This document shows positions 1 through 13,500 of a stretch of 64,000 nt of DNA, piece after piece. The notes under the pieces were generated by a model. That model was not told the DNA's origin. It searched no databases and saw nothing but the letters and a program-made list of their open reading frames with translations. This DNA is from Lingula anatina (lineage: Eukaryota; Brachiopoda; Lingulata; Lingulida; Lingulidae), in the NCBI RefSeq assembly GCF_001039355.2, contig NW_019774081.1, positions 394,086-458,085 on the forward strand, written 5' to 3'. Made by a program: the position numbers and the translations under genes. Numbering within the stretch: the stretch's first letter is position 1; the number at the start of each line of letters is the position of its first letter.

Positions 1-1507
1 GTTAAATATTACAAGTGTATTGTCGAGCTGCAGGTGAGACAAAACACCAGTAATTTTCAAGCACATCTTGGCAACGCGTGTTGTATCTGGCTTAAACCAC
101 GGCCTCTGACTGGCTACTACACTAGTGAGTAACGGGAGTGCAACCGTGGAACGCATTTGTATATGATGTGATGGTATGTCAAGTACAGCACAGCCGAGAC
201 TTGTTCTACAGACTAACTGTGGTTTAATGGTTTTAATTAGACATTTTCAAACAAAAAATTGAAAAGTGGTTCCCTATAAAATGACTGTGCTTAAATTCCG
301 TCCATAACATCAAACTAACAAACTGAACCAAAAACACGACCCTCTTGCCAGAGGTAAAAAAAAAAAAAGCATTAAAAGTTGCTGTATTGAAGTGAATATG
401 AGGAAATGCAAAACCAACTGCAATTTTGGACCTTGTCATGAATGTCCATTGATGAAGAATGGGAACGTTTTTTTTACTCTGGAACGTGTCAAGAACGCAA
501 GTGTGCTCTCACAATTTTTATTGGACATATTCAAACTAAAATATTTGAAAGTGGCAACCTTAAAAAATGACAATACTTAAGTGGAGTTTATTATTGAAAT
601 GAATTACTTGCGTCTGGAAATTGTAGCTTACAAGTAGAAGAAAACCACTTTATAACATGACAACAAAAGTTATCTGTACTGTTAAAAGATCTATTATAAC
701 AGCATTACAAAACCATTCATCTTTTTCCAAAAGGCATACAATTATAAATGCTACATAGCAATCTACAAATAAACATAAAAAGCCAAGCGTCTTTAGCCCA
801 CTTTGCTACAATATAAATGGGACTTCTTGGAACTAAAATTGGCTATATCGTTGGACTCGAGTTTCTGTTGCATGAGGTTTCAATGAATTAACAATGTTAA
901 ATAAGTAGTTATTTAACCAATCACCTAGTGACTCTATCTGGACTAAAACCCACACAGATTCAACTATTTGTGAAAACATTTTCATTCATAATAAAATGCA
1001 CATGCTTTGTGCCCAAAATACCCACAAGCTCTCCCTGTGTAATGTGTTCTTAAAAGTAGAACTACCGTGCCACATCTGCCATTAAGCAGAAGGTATTTAA
1101 CTTCCAATACAGTTATAATACATAATATATAGGGTCCAATTACATCTGTAATATTCAGAACTATCATTTCCAAATAAATCTGGTCTCTTGACAATTAACC
1201 AAGGGCACATCCCTTTCACTTTTTTCAGTACAATCCATACAGTCACCTTTCATCCATACTGTTCACATTCAAAATTATAATGTACATGGCATCAATATTT
1301 TTGTTTACAGTCTTCCTATCCATCTATTAAACATAATTGCCTTCCATTAATTTATAATATAACAAAGTTTAATGAATGATGAAGTATTTAGGAAAGATGA
1401 TAAAAGGCAATAATATTCTACTGCCAAGTATTTAGGAAAGATGATAAAAGGCAATAATATTCTACTGCCTTTGAGATTATCTACAATATAATACACAAGC
1501 AGTTCCA
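1..1507. other. Downstream flank / 3' UTR side of INCENP
   Basis: No protein-coding gene is supported here. The stretch lies just past the INCENP stop codon (minus strand), so part of it is probably its 3' UTR. It is AT-rich. ATTAAA- and AATAAA-type signals exist on the minus strand (for example TTTAAT at 1368-1373 and TTTATT near 586 on the plus strand), but I cannot tell which is used. Apart from the 44-bp tandem duplication listed separately I see nothing. Confidence 0.5.
1382..1469. repeat. Perfect 44-bp tandem duplication
   Basis: Bases 1382-1425 and 1426-1469 are identical, back to back. The unit is AT-rich and begins AAGTATTTAGG. It lies about 40-125 nt past the INCENP stop codon, probably in the 3' UTR. 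Perfect identity means a recent duplication, a polymorphic minisatellite or an assembly error. Confidence 0.95.
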
Positions 1508-1797
1508 TTAAAAAGCACCAGGCTTCAATAATGGTGAGTCCCAGATGGCAGAACTAGTCCTTTTGTTGAACCTCTGTTTCTTCTTAGCAAACATTGCATT
1601 TAGATCTGGAGGTTCAATGACAGGAAACATATCTTCCATGTTTGGTGGATGATAGTGCTGATTTATCAGAGCAGCTTTCAGGGGAGCCCCTGCATAAAAA
1701 AAAAAAAAAAAAATTAGAGAAACAATATTCTCAGAATTCCAAGTCTTGTCATTAAAATAATCATTAATCATTATTTCTATTTGTTTCTTTTTCATTG

Positions 1798-1848
<51 letters not shown>

Positions 1849-4767
1849 GTAGTTATTTTTTCTTTTGTTAAAAATATTTCAAACCAAAGATACCACCATC
1901 AGAATAAGGCAGGGGAACAATTACAAGCATTTTGCTTTTTCATTCCAAAGATCTGTATAAGTCTACATGTTTCTGCTTGTGCACTACTTTTAATACCATA
2001 CCCTGTGCCCAAGCAGGAATTCTTTTCCTTGGTTGATCTTCATCGTCAGTAGATTCATCTGACTTCAGATCATTGATGTCATAATTATCAGGATCGGGTA
2101 ACTTGTAGGGCCTCTTGGCTGGTGGAGGAGTCATGTCATAGCTGGAAGATGCCAAGTATTATGCTATATAAACAAAGCCACTGTTACTGTAGTCAAAAAC
2201 AAGAATAAAAGGACACAAGCCCCTGAAATTGCTTTTCACAGACAATTGCTTTGGCTTAAAAACTTAAAGATAACCACATTAACAAAGACAAATAAAAACT
2301 TACGACTCCAAAGTTGTATTCAGTTTGGATTTCATTGGTGCATTTTGATGGGGTTGGTTATGTCTGGAATGTTCCTGTTTTGCTCGTTTTTCTTCATCTT
2401 TCTTGGAAGCTTCTTTTAGTCGTTGTTTTTCCTATACACAGAATTTTCCAGAATTGAGTTTAAAGTAATCACACTTTATTCATTTTAAAGTATTCAATGA
2501 GAATTTTTCAATACAAATATCCAACAGCTTTGGGCCATCTTTTGTGTGAGAAGGTATAGTAATAACAGGATCTATAGAGGATGTTAACGTTTTTAACTGA
2601 TCATGAATCCCAGCTTGTGTTAACACCAGACTACAGATCCCACTGTTACTATTATAATCACTTACATTAATTATTACATTCCTTGCTGTTTCTCTGTTAA
2701 TTAACAAAATCAACACTACTTCAAAACTTACTGCTTGGCAGTCAACCATGTTGTCATCTGCTTAAAATGTGGCACCATTGTTGTTATACTCATAAATGCA
2801 CAGGAAAATATTTTTCTTATGTCATCCATCAAAAACATGACATATCTACAAATAACTTTCAAAGAATTGCCAAAATACATAGCACACCTTTGTCAGGCAA
2901 AATATTTAAATAGTAGAATATTGCATACCATTTCTTTTTCCTGTTCCAATCTTTCTTTCTCAAGTTTTTCTTTTTCCTTGATTTTTTCAAATTCAGCCTT
3001 TTCCCTTTCAGCCTTTTCTCTCGCTAGCTCTTTTTCCCTTGAAAAAAAAACCCATAATCATATAAAAATAATATTCCAGTAACTAATAACCATTACCTTA
3101 TAAATACTACTAGTAAACTCCAACTCAAAGATGACTTCAGCCAAGTAATAATTATTTAATAATTTCAAAATATTTGCCTTTGACCTTTTGGAAAGAAAAA
3201 CATACTTCAGTTATTATAATTGCCTAAATTCATTCATTGTCTCATTTTACAAAAAGTTCAATTTTCAATACAAGGCATAATACACATTTAATCCATGTAA
3301 TTTTGGAAATTGTCATCTTTTTTTAATTAATTGTTTTTCTTTGAATAAACAGAGAAACATTTATTGATCATACCATATACTTCATTCATGCATTAATAAC
3401 AATAAAGCAGTACCTTTCTTCTCTCTGCCTTTCTCTGAGCTTGTCGTCTTCCTCTTTCTTCAACCTTAGTCTTTCTACTTCTTCCTGCCTCTGCTTTTCA
3501 ATCTCAGCTAAACGTTCTTCTTGTTGCTTTTTACTTTCAGCAATTTTTCTTTGTCTCTCTTCTTCCTCATACTGTTTCTTGCGCTCTAGCATTTTGTCAT
3601 GCCTCTTAGCTTCTTCTTCCTGTTCTTGTAGTTTCTGAAGTCTAGCTGCTTCTTCTTGTTTTCTTCTTTCCTCTGCTTCTTGTAATTTTTTTTGCCTAAA
3701 ATTAAATTTCACTAATCTCAACTAAGAGAACATATGCAAGCCTTAAATGCCATGAAAAAGGCCAAGTATGCAATCAGTTCTTGGGGGAATCTTTGTAATT
3801 TCAATAAACTGGTTAGTTCAACTTCATTACATGAAATAAGGTAAAATGCAGCAAATCACCTATCAATTATCAGTTTGATAATATAATGCAATGTAATGCA
3901 TAATAATATTAATATCTGAATAACCTCTCTCGTATTTTTTCTTTTGTTTCTCTGACTGCCTTATCTCTGACTTCATCACCAAGTTGTTGCCTCTCATGCA
4001 ACTTTAATTCCAATCTCCTCTTCAACTCCATTTCTTTCTTCTCCTTCTCCTCTTTTATGGCTTGCACTTTTTTCATTCTTTCCTCTCTTTTTCTACAATT
4101 AATACAGTAATTTCACGGTCAAGTCACAATTTATATTTTCTGCTCAAATATATAAAAAACATTTTTTAAAATTATATTATCAATTTTCACTAATCCCTTA
4201 TGCCAATTTACCTCACCTTTTTTGCTCTTCAACTTTTTGATTGATCCTTTCATCCCTTTTCTTCAATCTATCCTTGTCCTTTTGCCTTTTCATTTCCAAT
4301 TCAGCTTTCTTTTTTTCAGCTATCTCCTGGATAATTATCAATAATGAAACCCCAAATCTGATAATTATTTTCATTATCAATCTACGATATGAAACAGTAC
4401 TAACTTTTATTAAGTTATCTGTCAGAAAGATATTAGAAAAACATAGTTGAGTCATACTGATATTACCTTCTCTGATGGACTGGCATCATTAACAAAAATT
4501 AACAATAACCACAGGGATTTAGACAATTTGTTCCATTGAAAAGCTGCAAATTTACCTCTATTTTTTTTTAATAGATCTGCAAAAAATCTTAAGAATTATC
4601 TTCCAACCTTTAAAAAAAAGCATCTAAAAACCAAACCTCTTCTTTCATTGCATCACCTGAACAAACTCTATTATCATCTTTTAGCACCATTTCAAGTGCA
4701 CCTGTTCACAAATTTTGCTTTTTTTTTAATAAAAAATTTTGCTATAAATAAATAAATAAATAAACAT

Positions 4768-4831
<64 letters not shown>

Positions 4832-7800
4832 AATGCCCACTATATATTTTATGTCTTGTGTGTAATGATGTATAATTAAAGTTCAATCTCTTGGTAACAT
4901 ATGTTGGTAACACAATATTAGTGAAGCATATTAATGTGCACACTACCCTTTAACATTTTTGAGCTCCCACCTTTGATGTCATTTTCTTGGGGGTGTTTCT
5001 TTGTATGAAAGAAGTAACCACACTGCCTCTGCTATTCAATGCCTCTTTCTTCTGGTTCAATGCATTAAGAAAAGATGCTGGATGAGGTCTTATAACCTAA
5101 AAATGTGTTATATCATCATCAAGCCAGTTGAAAATGAGTTATACATTTTATGAGCCTACTGCCCCCAACTTGGGGTTAATATACCTACTTGTGTGAAAAT
5201 GTATACATTGTTGGTAAAATTGTAGTTTAATGTATGTATAACATGTATATATCCTTAAACTATATTTGACACTGGCAGCATAAAAAATATGTAGCTAAGA
5301 TCCGTACCTTATTTCTGGGACATTCTGGAGAAGGTGTCTTCTCAACTATGTCACTGTTATTAGCACTGCTAGGCCTATAGTACGAGGTAATAACAGAAAA
5401 AAACTATTGTGTAACAAACTCTAAATCAATCAATAACAATACATTTTAAACTAGGATGGGATTGTATATATATGAGGGGTATTTTTTACATCAACTGAAT
5501 TAGTAAAAATTAAGAAAATTTTATCCTTGGATTTTACTGTTACTAATGACAACGGATTTAACAAAAGGTAGTGTTCTATACAAATCTATATACATACGTA
5601 TGGAAGTCAGAATCGCTCCCAGGTGTTTTGCAAGGGGTCTCGCTTTGAACCATTGCTGCAAATATAACCAAAAATGATCATTTAAATATCGTTTTACCAA
5701 ACCATGTAACAATAGTATAAACATGAAGTCCAGTTGGGAAACAGAAAAAACCAAGTGGACAGTCACCATCAACATCAGTTACAATTTGAAATGAAAAGCA
5801 GACTCTACAATGAAATATGTCACACAAACTATAAACAAAATGGCACTTACCTTTATCAGTGTCCTCTTCTGTTCTGGCTCTAGCTTCTTCATCTGAACTC
5901 TGGTGTGAAAAGTGTATATTTAATATTAATTAAATTTAGCAAGTAGTCTTTGTTGCTTCCACAGCAAGCAAAATCCTTTTTAACTGTAGATTACATGGTA
6001 GGATTTTACAAATTGAGTTACCATCAAATGTTGTACGGTTTTTCTTTTTAAATACATTAGAGAAAATACAAGAAATAATGCACCCTTGGTTTGGTACGGA
6101 AAACAAAGACCAGTTTGCTTAATATGTTAGCAATATTTTTAATGACAGTGAAGGAGATCACTGCATACCATTGCTTCTCTTGTCATCTTCTTTGCCTCGG
6201 GTGGGTTGACGGCATCAGAGTCTTCAGAACCAGAGGCCGGGGGTCTTTTGCGCATCTTACTTCTACAGAATAATAGAAAATCATGAAGCAAATGTTACAC
6301 AAAGTGTTACATATTTGCTAAAGCTCCACAATGACACGTGGTTCAAGTTTTGATGACAAACAGTGTTACACATTTGCTAAAACTACACAAATTTTACTGG
6401 CTTTAAGTTTTGACAAAAAAAAAAAAAAAAAAAAAAAAGATTAAGAGACTTTTTTGTGCAAGTCATGTAAAAGATGCTTCAAATTAATCCAAACACACAC
6501 CTAGTGAACCTTCCAGCATTCTCAGTCAGTGAGGAAGGAGCTTGTGGGTTGGTTGGAGTATTTTCACAGTCAGCATCACTTACACACACCACTTGAGGTA
6601 CAGGTTTGTTCTGTCTCATTTTGGACCTTGTCGTCCTCTGAGGTGGAATTGCGTCCTCATTGTGGGCTGCCTCTTCATCTGAAGACTCAGGCTGCTTTCG
6701 CTGTGCCTGTGTGCTGAGTCGTGTTCTTAGTGTCTTGGTACGTGTGGTACGTCGTGGTTGCTCGAGCTGTGCAACTGGAGTGGCCTCATCATCAGATGCA
6801 TCATAGTCAGTGTTGGACACCACTGTGGGTGTTTTTGACTGCTCAGACCCTGGAGTGTTTGGTTTGACCTGTTGGACCTCTGGTGGGCTAGAAGAATCAG
6901 ACTGTGTTGTTCTCCCACTTTCTGATTCCTCACTTTTGCTGGTGGCAGGTACAATAGATGATTCACTATTTACTGCTGGTTTTGCAATGTGTAATTGTTG
7001 ATGTAGCTGCCTCTGTTTTGTTCTGGTTGATCGCCTTACTTCTCCTTCTGAATCTGATGTTGCTGGACTGCTTCTTTGAACAATATGTTGAACTCGGTCA
7101 ATAGGCCTGTTATTCGACAGATGTCTAACTCTGTCAGCAGGGCTGTCCTTGGTAGATGAATACCTAGCTTTAGGAGCTGGGGCAGTTGGAACTTGAAACA
7201 CTGCATCCTTTGATGGGGTACCATTGCTCTCTGTATCTGAACTAGAACACTTAGTTTGATGACGGGATAGCACTTTGGTTCTGGTACTCCTCACAGGGTT
7301 CTGAAAAATAATCTCTCATCAACATTTGCTGTCACTATACTTCCACAACCTCCCTTCCAATTCTGACCTGCTTTAATCCCACTTTATTTCACTATAAAAT
7401 TAATGCTCAATTTATAAATTATTCAACTGTTATAAATGTAAGACAGAAAAGAAACCCAAAGCCAACCTGATTTTTGTCTGGAGTACTGGCGAGTGAAGTG
7501 GCATCTTTCTTTATAGGCTTTTTCAGCCTTAGTTTTGAACGTGTAACCTTTCTGTCTGAACCTGGTGTTGCTGCACTGGGTGAACTCTAAAAGTTGATCC
7601 AAACAAATTAGACATCTCAAAACTTAATCAAGTCATACTTTTTAACATCAGATCTATCTTATACAAGTAAAAGAAAGGGGTGACAGAAATTAAAATGACC
7701 AAACATTCAACATGCTCCTACCTTAGCTGTGGTAACTTGATGTGGGATATTTTCATTCTTAGCTACCATATCTTCTAGATCACTCTCTGTTACAAGTGCA

Positions 7801-9733
7801 TCATCAGAGTCATTATCTTCTTCCTTGTGGATATGTTTCCTTATTGTCTTGGTGCGAGTGGACCTCTGAGTTGAAGAAGATACTCTGGAAGACTTGGATC
7901 GTCGGGGACCAGGTTTCCCTGTCAGGGATGTTCTATGCAACCCTGATTTCACTCCTAATACAGTAATACTACTTCTCCTGTTCTTCAAAAGAACCTCATT
8001 TTCTTTTTTCGTATCTTCAACAACAGCTAAATTGGCAACACAAACAGCTTCTTTTTGAATATCACCACTAACAGGAACCATTTTTTCTGGCACTTCAATA
8101 GTAGTTTCCATTTTCTCTTCCCCCTGGATGTTTGAAGTATCCTTCACAGCTTCATCAGAAGTACGACCTATTCTGGACTTCACCTTGACAAGTGTTTTTG
8201 TAACCACTGTTGGTGGTGTTTGAGGGGTGTCTGCTGATCCTTTCGACACTGGTGTCTTCATGTTGTCAGAAGATTTCTGAGGATCATTAACAGGTGTTGC
8301 CGATTGTTTTGGACTGCCACGCCCTGGACGCATGAACTCCTCAAGAGCATGGATTTTCTCCTTGACTTTCATGGCAACAAAATCCTTGATAAACTTTGGA
8401 CTTTGAAATGAATTCGCTGCTTGGGTGTTGATTTTGATTGGTGAAACATGTTTGAGTGCATTCTTGGCTTTTAATTCTGTAACTTCAAGCTTGTCCTCTG
8501 GTTCACCAGGTCCAACTTCAGCATTCTCTTTGTCATTGATTGGAGTTTTTATGTCATCAGTAGGTTCTACTGCCTTTACACTGTCAATCATATTCATAAT
8601 GGGGGATGGAGCAACAACCTCCTGAACTTTGTCTTTATTGGACCTTGTATTTCGACTGTTTCTTGTTGTACGCCCTGTGGTATTTGCTGACCGTGTGTTT
8701 GGCCTTACATGCCTCTTAGGAGGAGTTTCTTCTTCAACAACTGGAGATCCTTCTTTGGGCTCCATATCAATGCTTTCAGATGTGCTGGACTCAACAGATT
8801 CAACTGACTCCTTTCTCGTCTTCTTTCTTTTACCTGTTGCACGACTAAAAAGGCCAATAATAAAATCTTGAATCATACATGTAAAAAATGTTCACAATTT
8901 TGATAACCTCACTGCCAAATGCACTAAATTAAGACTTAAAAAGCCAGGAAATGTTAAGCTCTTTGGAAAACCATACCTGGCCTTTTTTGCTGGTGGCTTG
9001 CAGTTGTCATCACTTTCAGATAAATCATCTTTCTTTCTTCTACGACCACGTTTAGCAGATGGGGTTTTCGGCAACAGTTCTACCTCTGGGCTACAAAATG
9101 GTAAGAGAATTCTACTTTGAGTAATTGAGAGGGTAAACGGTGCTGTAATGAGCAGCAACTCGACCTGAGGCTGACTGACCAGCAAAAGGAAATAAGTTAT
9201 CCAGATATAACATGCATCACTATCGGAGTTGGAACTACCAATATTTATTTCCTGGTACAGACAAAGACAAATTATTCAATCATGACAAAAAAGATCATTG
9301 ATGCATATACCTTGACACATCTGTTCATGAAAATGAAATTTAAATGACATTTAAAAGTGTGAAACTGCCACTTTAAACACTTAACTTTCTCCATCACTAC
9401 AGTGCATGAACTATGTACAAGTCTGGCAAATCTAAGTTGCAAGTGATGCATGTGCAAGCCAATTATTAAGTTGACAAGGGTGTGTTTTGTATGACTGTAA
9501 TGTGAAGTCAACTATTTTCTTGTCGTTTAACAAATTTTTCACCTTCAAATTTGTTATGTGCTACCTTAGTGTTACCTTTTAAATGCTTTCTTTGCTTCTA
9601 TTAATATCTCTTCCAGCCAGGTGAAGTGATCTTCTGCATTATTTGCAAATTGCCTGATAAGTTGTGTTGCAGTGAGATGAAAATTAAATCCATCTCCAGA
9701 TCTTCCTGCACTAGCTGCCATTATGGAGACCAT
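1508..9733 (-). CDS. INCENP: INCENP, inner centromere protein (complete, 17 coding exons)
   Basis: Scaffold of the chromosomal passenger complex; it binds survivin/borealin through its N terminus and Aurora B through its C-terminal IN-box. Exons, in transcript order: 9733-9576, 9090-8977, 8844-7722, 7586-7467, 7300-6501, 6262-6169, 5899-5851, 5655-5598, 5374-5308, 5096-4971, 4326-4217, 4092-3925, 3695-3414, 3037-2929, 2431-2304, 2141-2002, 1689-1508. All junctions are GT/AG and phases agree, giving about 1275 aa (human about 918). The N-terminal helix (FTWLEEILIEAKKAF), the SVVTSFIQRNTP segment (about 886-897), a charged single-helix region (about 904-1126) and the IN-box (IPAWAQGAPL to the end) with the Aurora-phosphorylated TSS in RTSSAIW are all visible. 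I chose the first ATG (9733) after an in-frame stop; a second in-frame ATG at 9721 also has a good context. A donor at 10217 suggests an untranslated first exon. Confidence 0.95.
1801..1846. repeat. (TTA)n microsatellite
   Basis: About 15 TTA units in the last-but-one intron of INCENP. Low-complexity open frames across it are not genes. Confidence 0.95.
4744..4832. repeat. (TAAA)n microsatellite
   Basis: About 20 TAAA units, interrupted once near 4765, inside the INCENP intron between exons ending at 4971 and starting at 4326. Confidence 0.95.
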
Positions 9734-10199
9734 GTTTGGTTATAGTTCCAACTGCTAGTAGGTTTCCTAAAGCCTCCTGCGAAATGCACATATTATTATT
9801 ATTATTATTAGTTAATATTTATACTACTTCGTGGTATAAAATGTTAATGTTCAAGTACTGCCCGTGAATATAGAAGTGATAAAATTAAGTGAAGCATATC
9901 TGTAGTCAATCAAAATATCACTTTTACTCATGTTATGTTCTACACAGCACTGCTGCAATGCCAATGTTTCACTCATAAGCCTTAAACTTAGTTAAATGGT
10001 GTACTAATATCAGCTTTATCATTTAGAAGTAACAATCGATATGTTCATTTGAAAACTGAGCCCAGCTAGCGATTCTTGCGCTACATGAAAAGATTACGTT
10101 GCCATGTTTAATAAACATATTATTTGAACTTTAATTTTAATTGAATTATATAAAAGTTTAACATTAGTATGTAACAAATTCTATAAAGTAAGATATCGA

Positions 10200-10310
10200 C
10201 GGACAAGTTTACTCACCTTGACAAAATACCTTCCCAATATTTTCAAATTTCGTGTTGAATAATTCAGCCAATAAAAAGGGGAGAAGACGGTGACGTCAGA
10301 AGCAAAGCGA
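10200..10310. promoter_or_regulatory. Shared head-to-head promoter of INCENP (-) and R-Ras (+)
   Basis: The start codons of the two divergent genes are only about 0.85 kb apart. Between them lie CCAAT boxes at 10234-10238 and 10268-10272, a perfect CRE palindrome TGACGTCA at 10291-10298 and TTTGAA (CHR-like) on the minus strand at 10247-10242. CCAAT plus CHR is typical of G2/M genes such as INCENP. A minus-strand splice donor (AAG|GTGAGT, exon end 10217) points to an untranslated INCENP first exon here, so the start site lies at or above it. The exact start sites are not visible, and the CHR-like motif may lie inside the transcript. Confidence 0.55.
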
Positions 10311-10577
10311 AATGATTTTTCGTTTCGATCATAAGAATCAATCTTACAAACTAAAATTAACTGCATTTCTTTATGTTTGGATGAAAGCACTTAAACGTTT
10401 TTCTTTTAAAACTAAGCATTGGATTTACAAAATGTGTATGACAAATGGGTCGAAACTATATTGTCCAATGCAAGAGGCCCGGCAACTGGATGATGAAGCA
10501 ACTTCCGCCATTTTCGAGAGAAGTTGCTGTACACTCCCATCCGTTCAAAGATTCGCGAAGCAGGAAAGCCATCCGTC

Positions 10578-13500
10578 ATGTATAGAAATCATGATAGTAA
10601 CAACTACAGTCAGAGCTACAAGTTAGTTGTTGTTGGTGGAGGTGGAGTTGGAAAAAGTGCCTTAACTATACAGTTTATCCAGGTAAATACTTATAATTCG
10701 GCGCACTGTTGCTGTCAGTTGTTATTGTAAGTTTCAGTTGTTAGGTTTTAGTTTTAGGGCAATATGAATGAATGTAGTGGTGCTAACTGGAAGCAGCAGC
10801 TTGAAAGAAGATGTACATTTAAAATAAAATAATGTCGCACACGAGAGAGATTTTATTAATGGTTATATTTTAGAATAAGAAAAAAAAATACTGTCTAGAC
10901 TAGAATAGATATACAGTGTATATCATCTCTTTCAAGCCTAAAGTAAGATATCACAGATAGCAGCAATTAAGTGTCGTGCCCACTGCCCAGTCATTTATAC
11001 ATGGAATCCATTAAACTGTTTTCTTGAAGAAGAAAATATTCTTTCATAAACACCTAATAAACACCCAATGTAACACCTAAACCCAATATATAGAGGTGCA
11101 AATAAAATTGAATGAATTTAAAGTTGTATTTATATTTTAAAACATATATGTGCATAGAACAAATATTCCATGGCTGTCTCAATTTTACATCTACATAAAA
11201 GTTTTGCCATTTCTGTACATTATGTAAGGAGCCTCAATGGTAACATACTAGTATGTTCTGGTAATGTATTTTAATTTTTATGTTGCATTTTAATATATTT
11301 TGTAGTTATTCAGCCATGGTAAATTATATGATGTAAAGATGTTTTTATAATTATTTACACTGTAACTCAAGGAGCTTTGCATCATGGCTAATACTACGTA
11401 ACGTATGTTCCCCAGAAAATTGTCAGAAAGTTTCATCTTGCCCAATATGATATGATATTCTGACACAATATTTGGACACTAATGGAAAATAGTTTATTTA
11501 ATGCTTATTTAACTGTCAGTAGGGTGTAGTTTGACATTTCTGACACAATATTTGGACCACCAATGGAAAATAGTTTTATTTAATGCTTATTTTACTGCCA
11601 GTAGGGTGTATTTCCCCCTTTTTTAAATATTCAGTGACAAGCAATCTGAAGTCACTCAAAAAATTAACTGTTCTTTAGTATACAGAAAATTATCATAACG
11701 TTGTACAACATTATCCTTGTAGGAGATAAATTTAAGAACAAAACCAGTGACGATTGAATTTTTCAAAGTGAGTAAAATGTTTCCACAGCTGGATGTTTTG
11801 CATTTGTGAATGTAATGTATGTTCCTTTTTGGGATAAGATGACAAATTATTATTTATTACTAATGGTTCCAGGAGAGTGAAACTATGATACAAACTTCTT
11901 CGTGTTGGACCCTAAAATGACCAAACATACTTTGTAATCTGTGCACTAAATATTTTGAAGAACATGCCTGTGACCTCATTTGCACCTCTTTATTGGATTT
12001 GGGTGGTAAATGTAACATTTGTTATTGTCTGGCTCAATTTGAGGTTTCTCCAAAGTTATCAAAGATTTTAAAGGCATACCAGTTCATGGCAATTTCAAAT
12101 ATATTTGTATCAGAAATAGATAAGATTTAAAGAATGATTAAGATAGTTATTAAATTTTGAACTTTATTAACTGTAAAAGAAACATGAATTTCAATATCAT
12201 ACAGGTTCATAATAGTGAGGGGTGACACAACTGTTGCTAATTGTTGATATGACATTAAATATACCAAATGGCTTTGAGTAAATAATATCTAGAAAAGTTT
12301 AATAAGTGCTTATAAGTGAAGTCTAGAGAAGAAAACTGATGATAAAAAGTTCCTTTAAAAGATGAGTAGTAGTATAAGCCCAAATCATTTACAGTTTAAT
12401 GGGATATTTAATGCCTCAGTACTACTGTTGCCTTCTCTCCATAAGTAAAGGGGATCAGGGGCAATCTTTTTTAAGTTTTCAGTGTGAATTTTTTAATCAA
12501 AAGGGGATTTGTAAGATCACTTAAAAAGCCAAAAAGAAAACTTGAATGTGAATGTCATCATAAAAATCAGATGCATCTTTAGAATATTCCTATATTTGAC
12601 TGCTTTAATAAAAACTTGTCTTAAAGAAAATAATAAATTTTAATACTTGGAACTATAATAATAGAGAAGAAGAAAAGTGATGATTAATGTGTTTTTTATT
12701 GTTTTTTATGTAAAAAGTGTTTTGACCTAATTGCTTTTAGGAGTATATGTCATGTCTGGTGTACATGCCACAGTGTATATACTGTGTGGGGTCATGTCCC
12801 ATGGGTCATGTGCATATGTGAAATGTCTTCCAGGTGTTTTTCATTTTATCAAAGTGTAAACTAAATACTTCCAAGAAAGCAAAACCAGGGCCAATCTTAG
12901 GTGGTTCTTTTGATGTTGGTATCTAAAACAGAGATGCTACATTTTGATCAACAAAATGAAAAGTAGTACAAAAGAAACTGATTTGGCTGGAATATTGATA
13001 TGAGAAAGTGAGTAAATAAGTACTAGTACCTATGGTATGGGCATTCAGTTAATGTATTTTATTGAAAAATTGTATTGTCAAATACAAACAGGATAAAACA
13101 TCAGTATTTTATAATAACTCTACTCCTTTCACACCTTTACTACTGTAGACCAGAAATTGTGTTTTAGGAAAAACAGACACTGCAGTTTTAAAAACATGTC
13201 ATCAAGTGATGTTTTTTAGGTTGATGCAAGTTTTAAACAGTCTTTGTCTGAACACTGCTTTACATGTGGTCCACTTTCTTGCTGTCAATTAAGGAATGTA
13301 CATCACTTAACTGTGGTTGATGCCCTTATCTATATTTAGAAAGATTTGCAATGCAGACCCTCTAACATTCTCCTGTTTAGAGAAACAGGAAATGTTTACC
13401 AATTTTTGTACAAGCCAGTATCCCACTTACCGATACCTACATTTTACTATAGCATATACTTTCATTTTGTTTGAAGTGTAGCGTAAATTTATATTATTCA

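Noticed and set aside
392..580. 62-residue Cys-containing frame (KCKTNCNFGPCHECP)
   Set aside because: Short, no family match, low-complexity surroundings; the cysteines alone are not enough.
4637..4698. Possible extra INCENP exon (open frame ALEMVLKDDNRVCSGDAMKEE with splice-like ends)
   Set aside because: Its frame does not fit the phase of the preceding exon, and the exons on either side (ending 4971, starting 4326) join in phase and match INCENP directly.
10312..10626. 104-residue plus-strand open frame overlapping R-Ras exon 1
   Set aside because: Different frame from the GTPase and no recognisable protein; it is promoter/5' UTR sequence.
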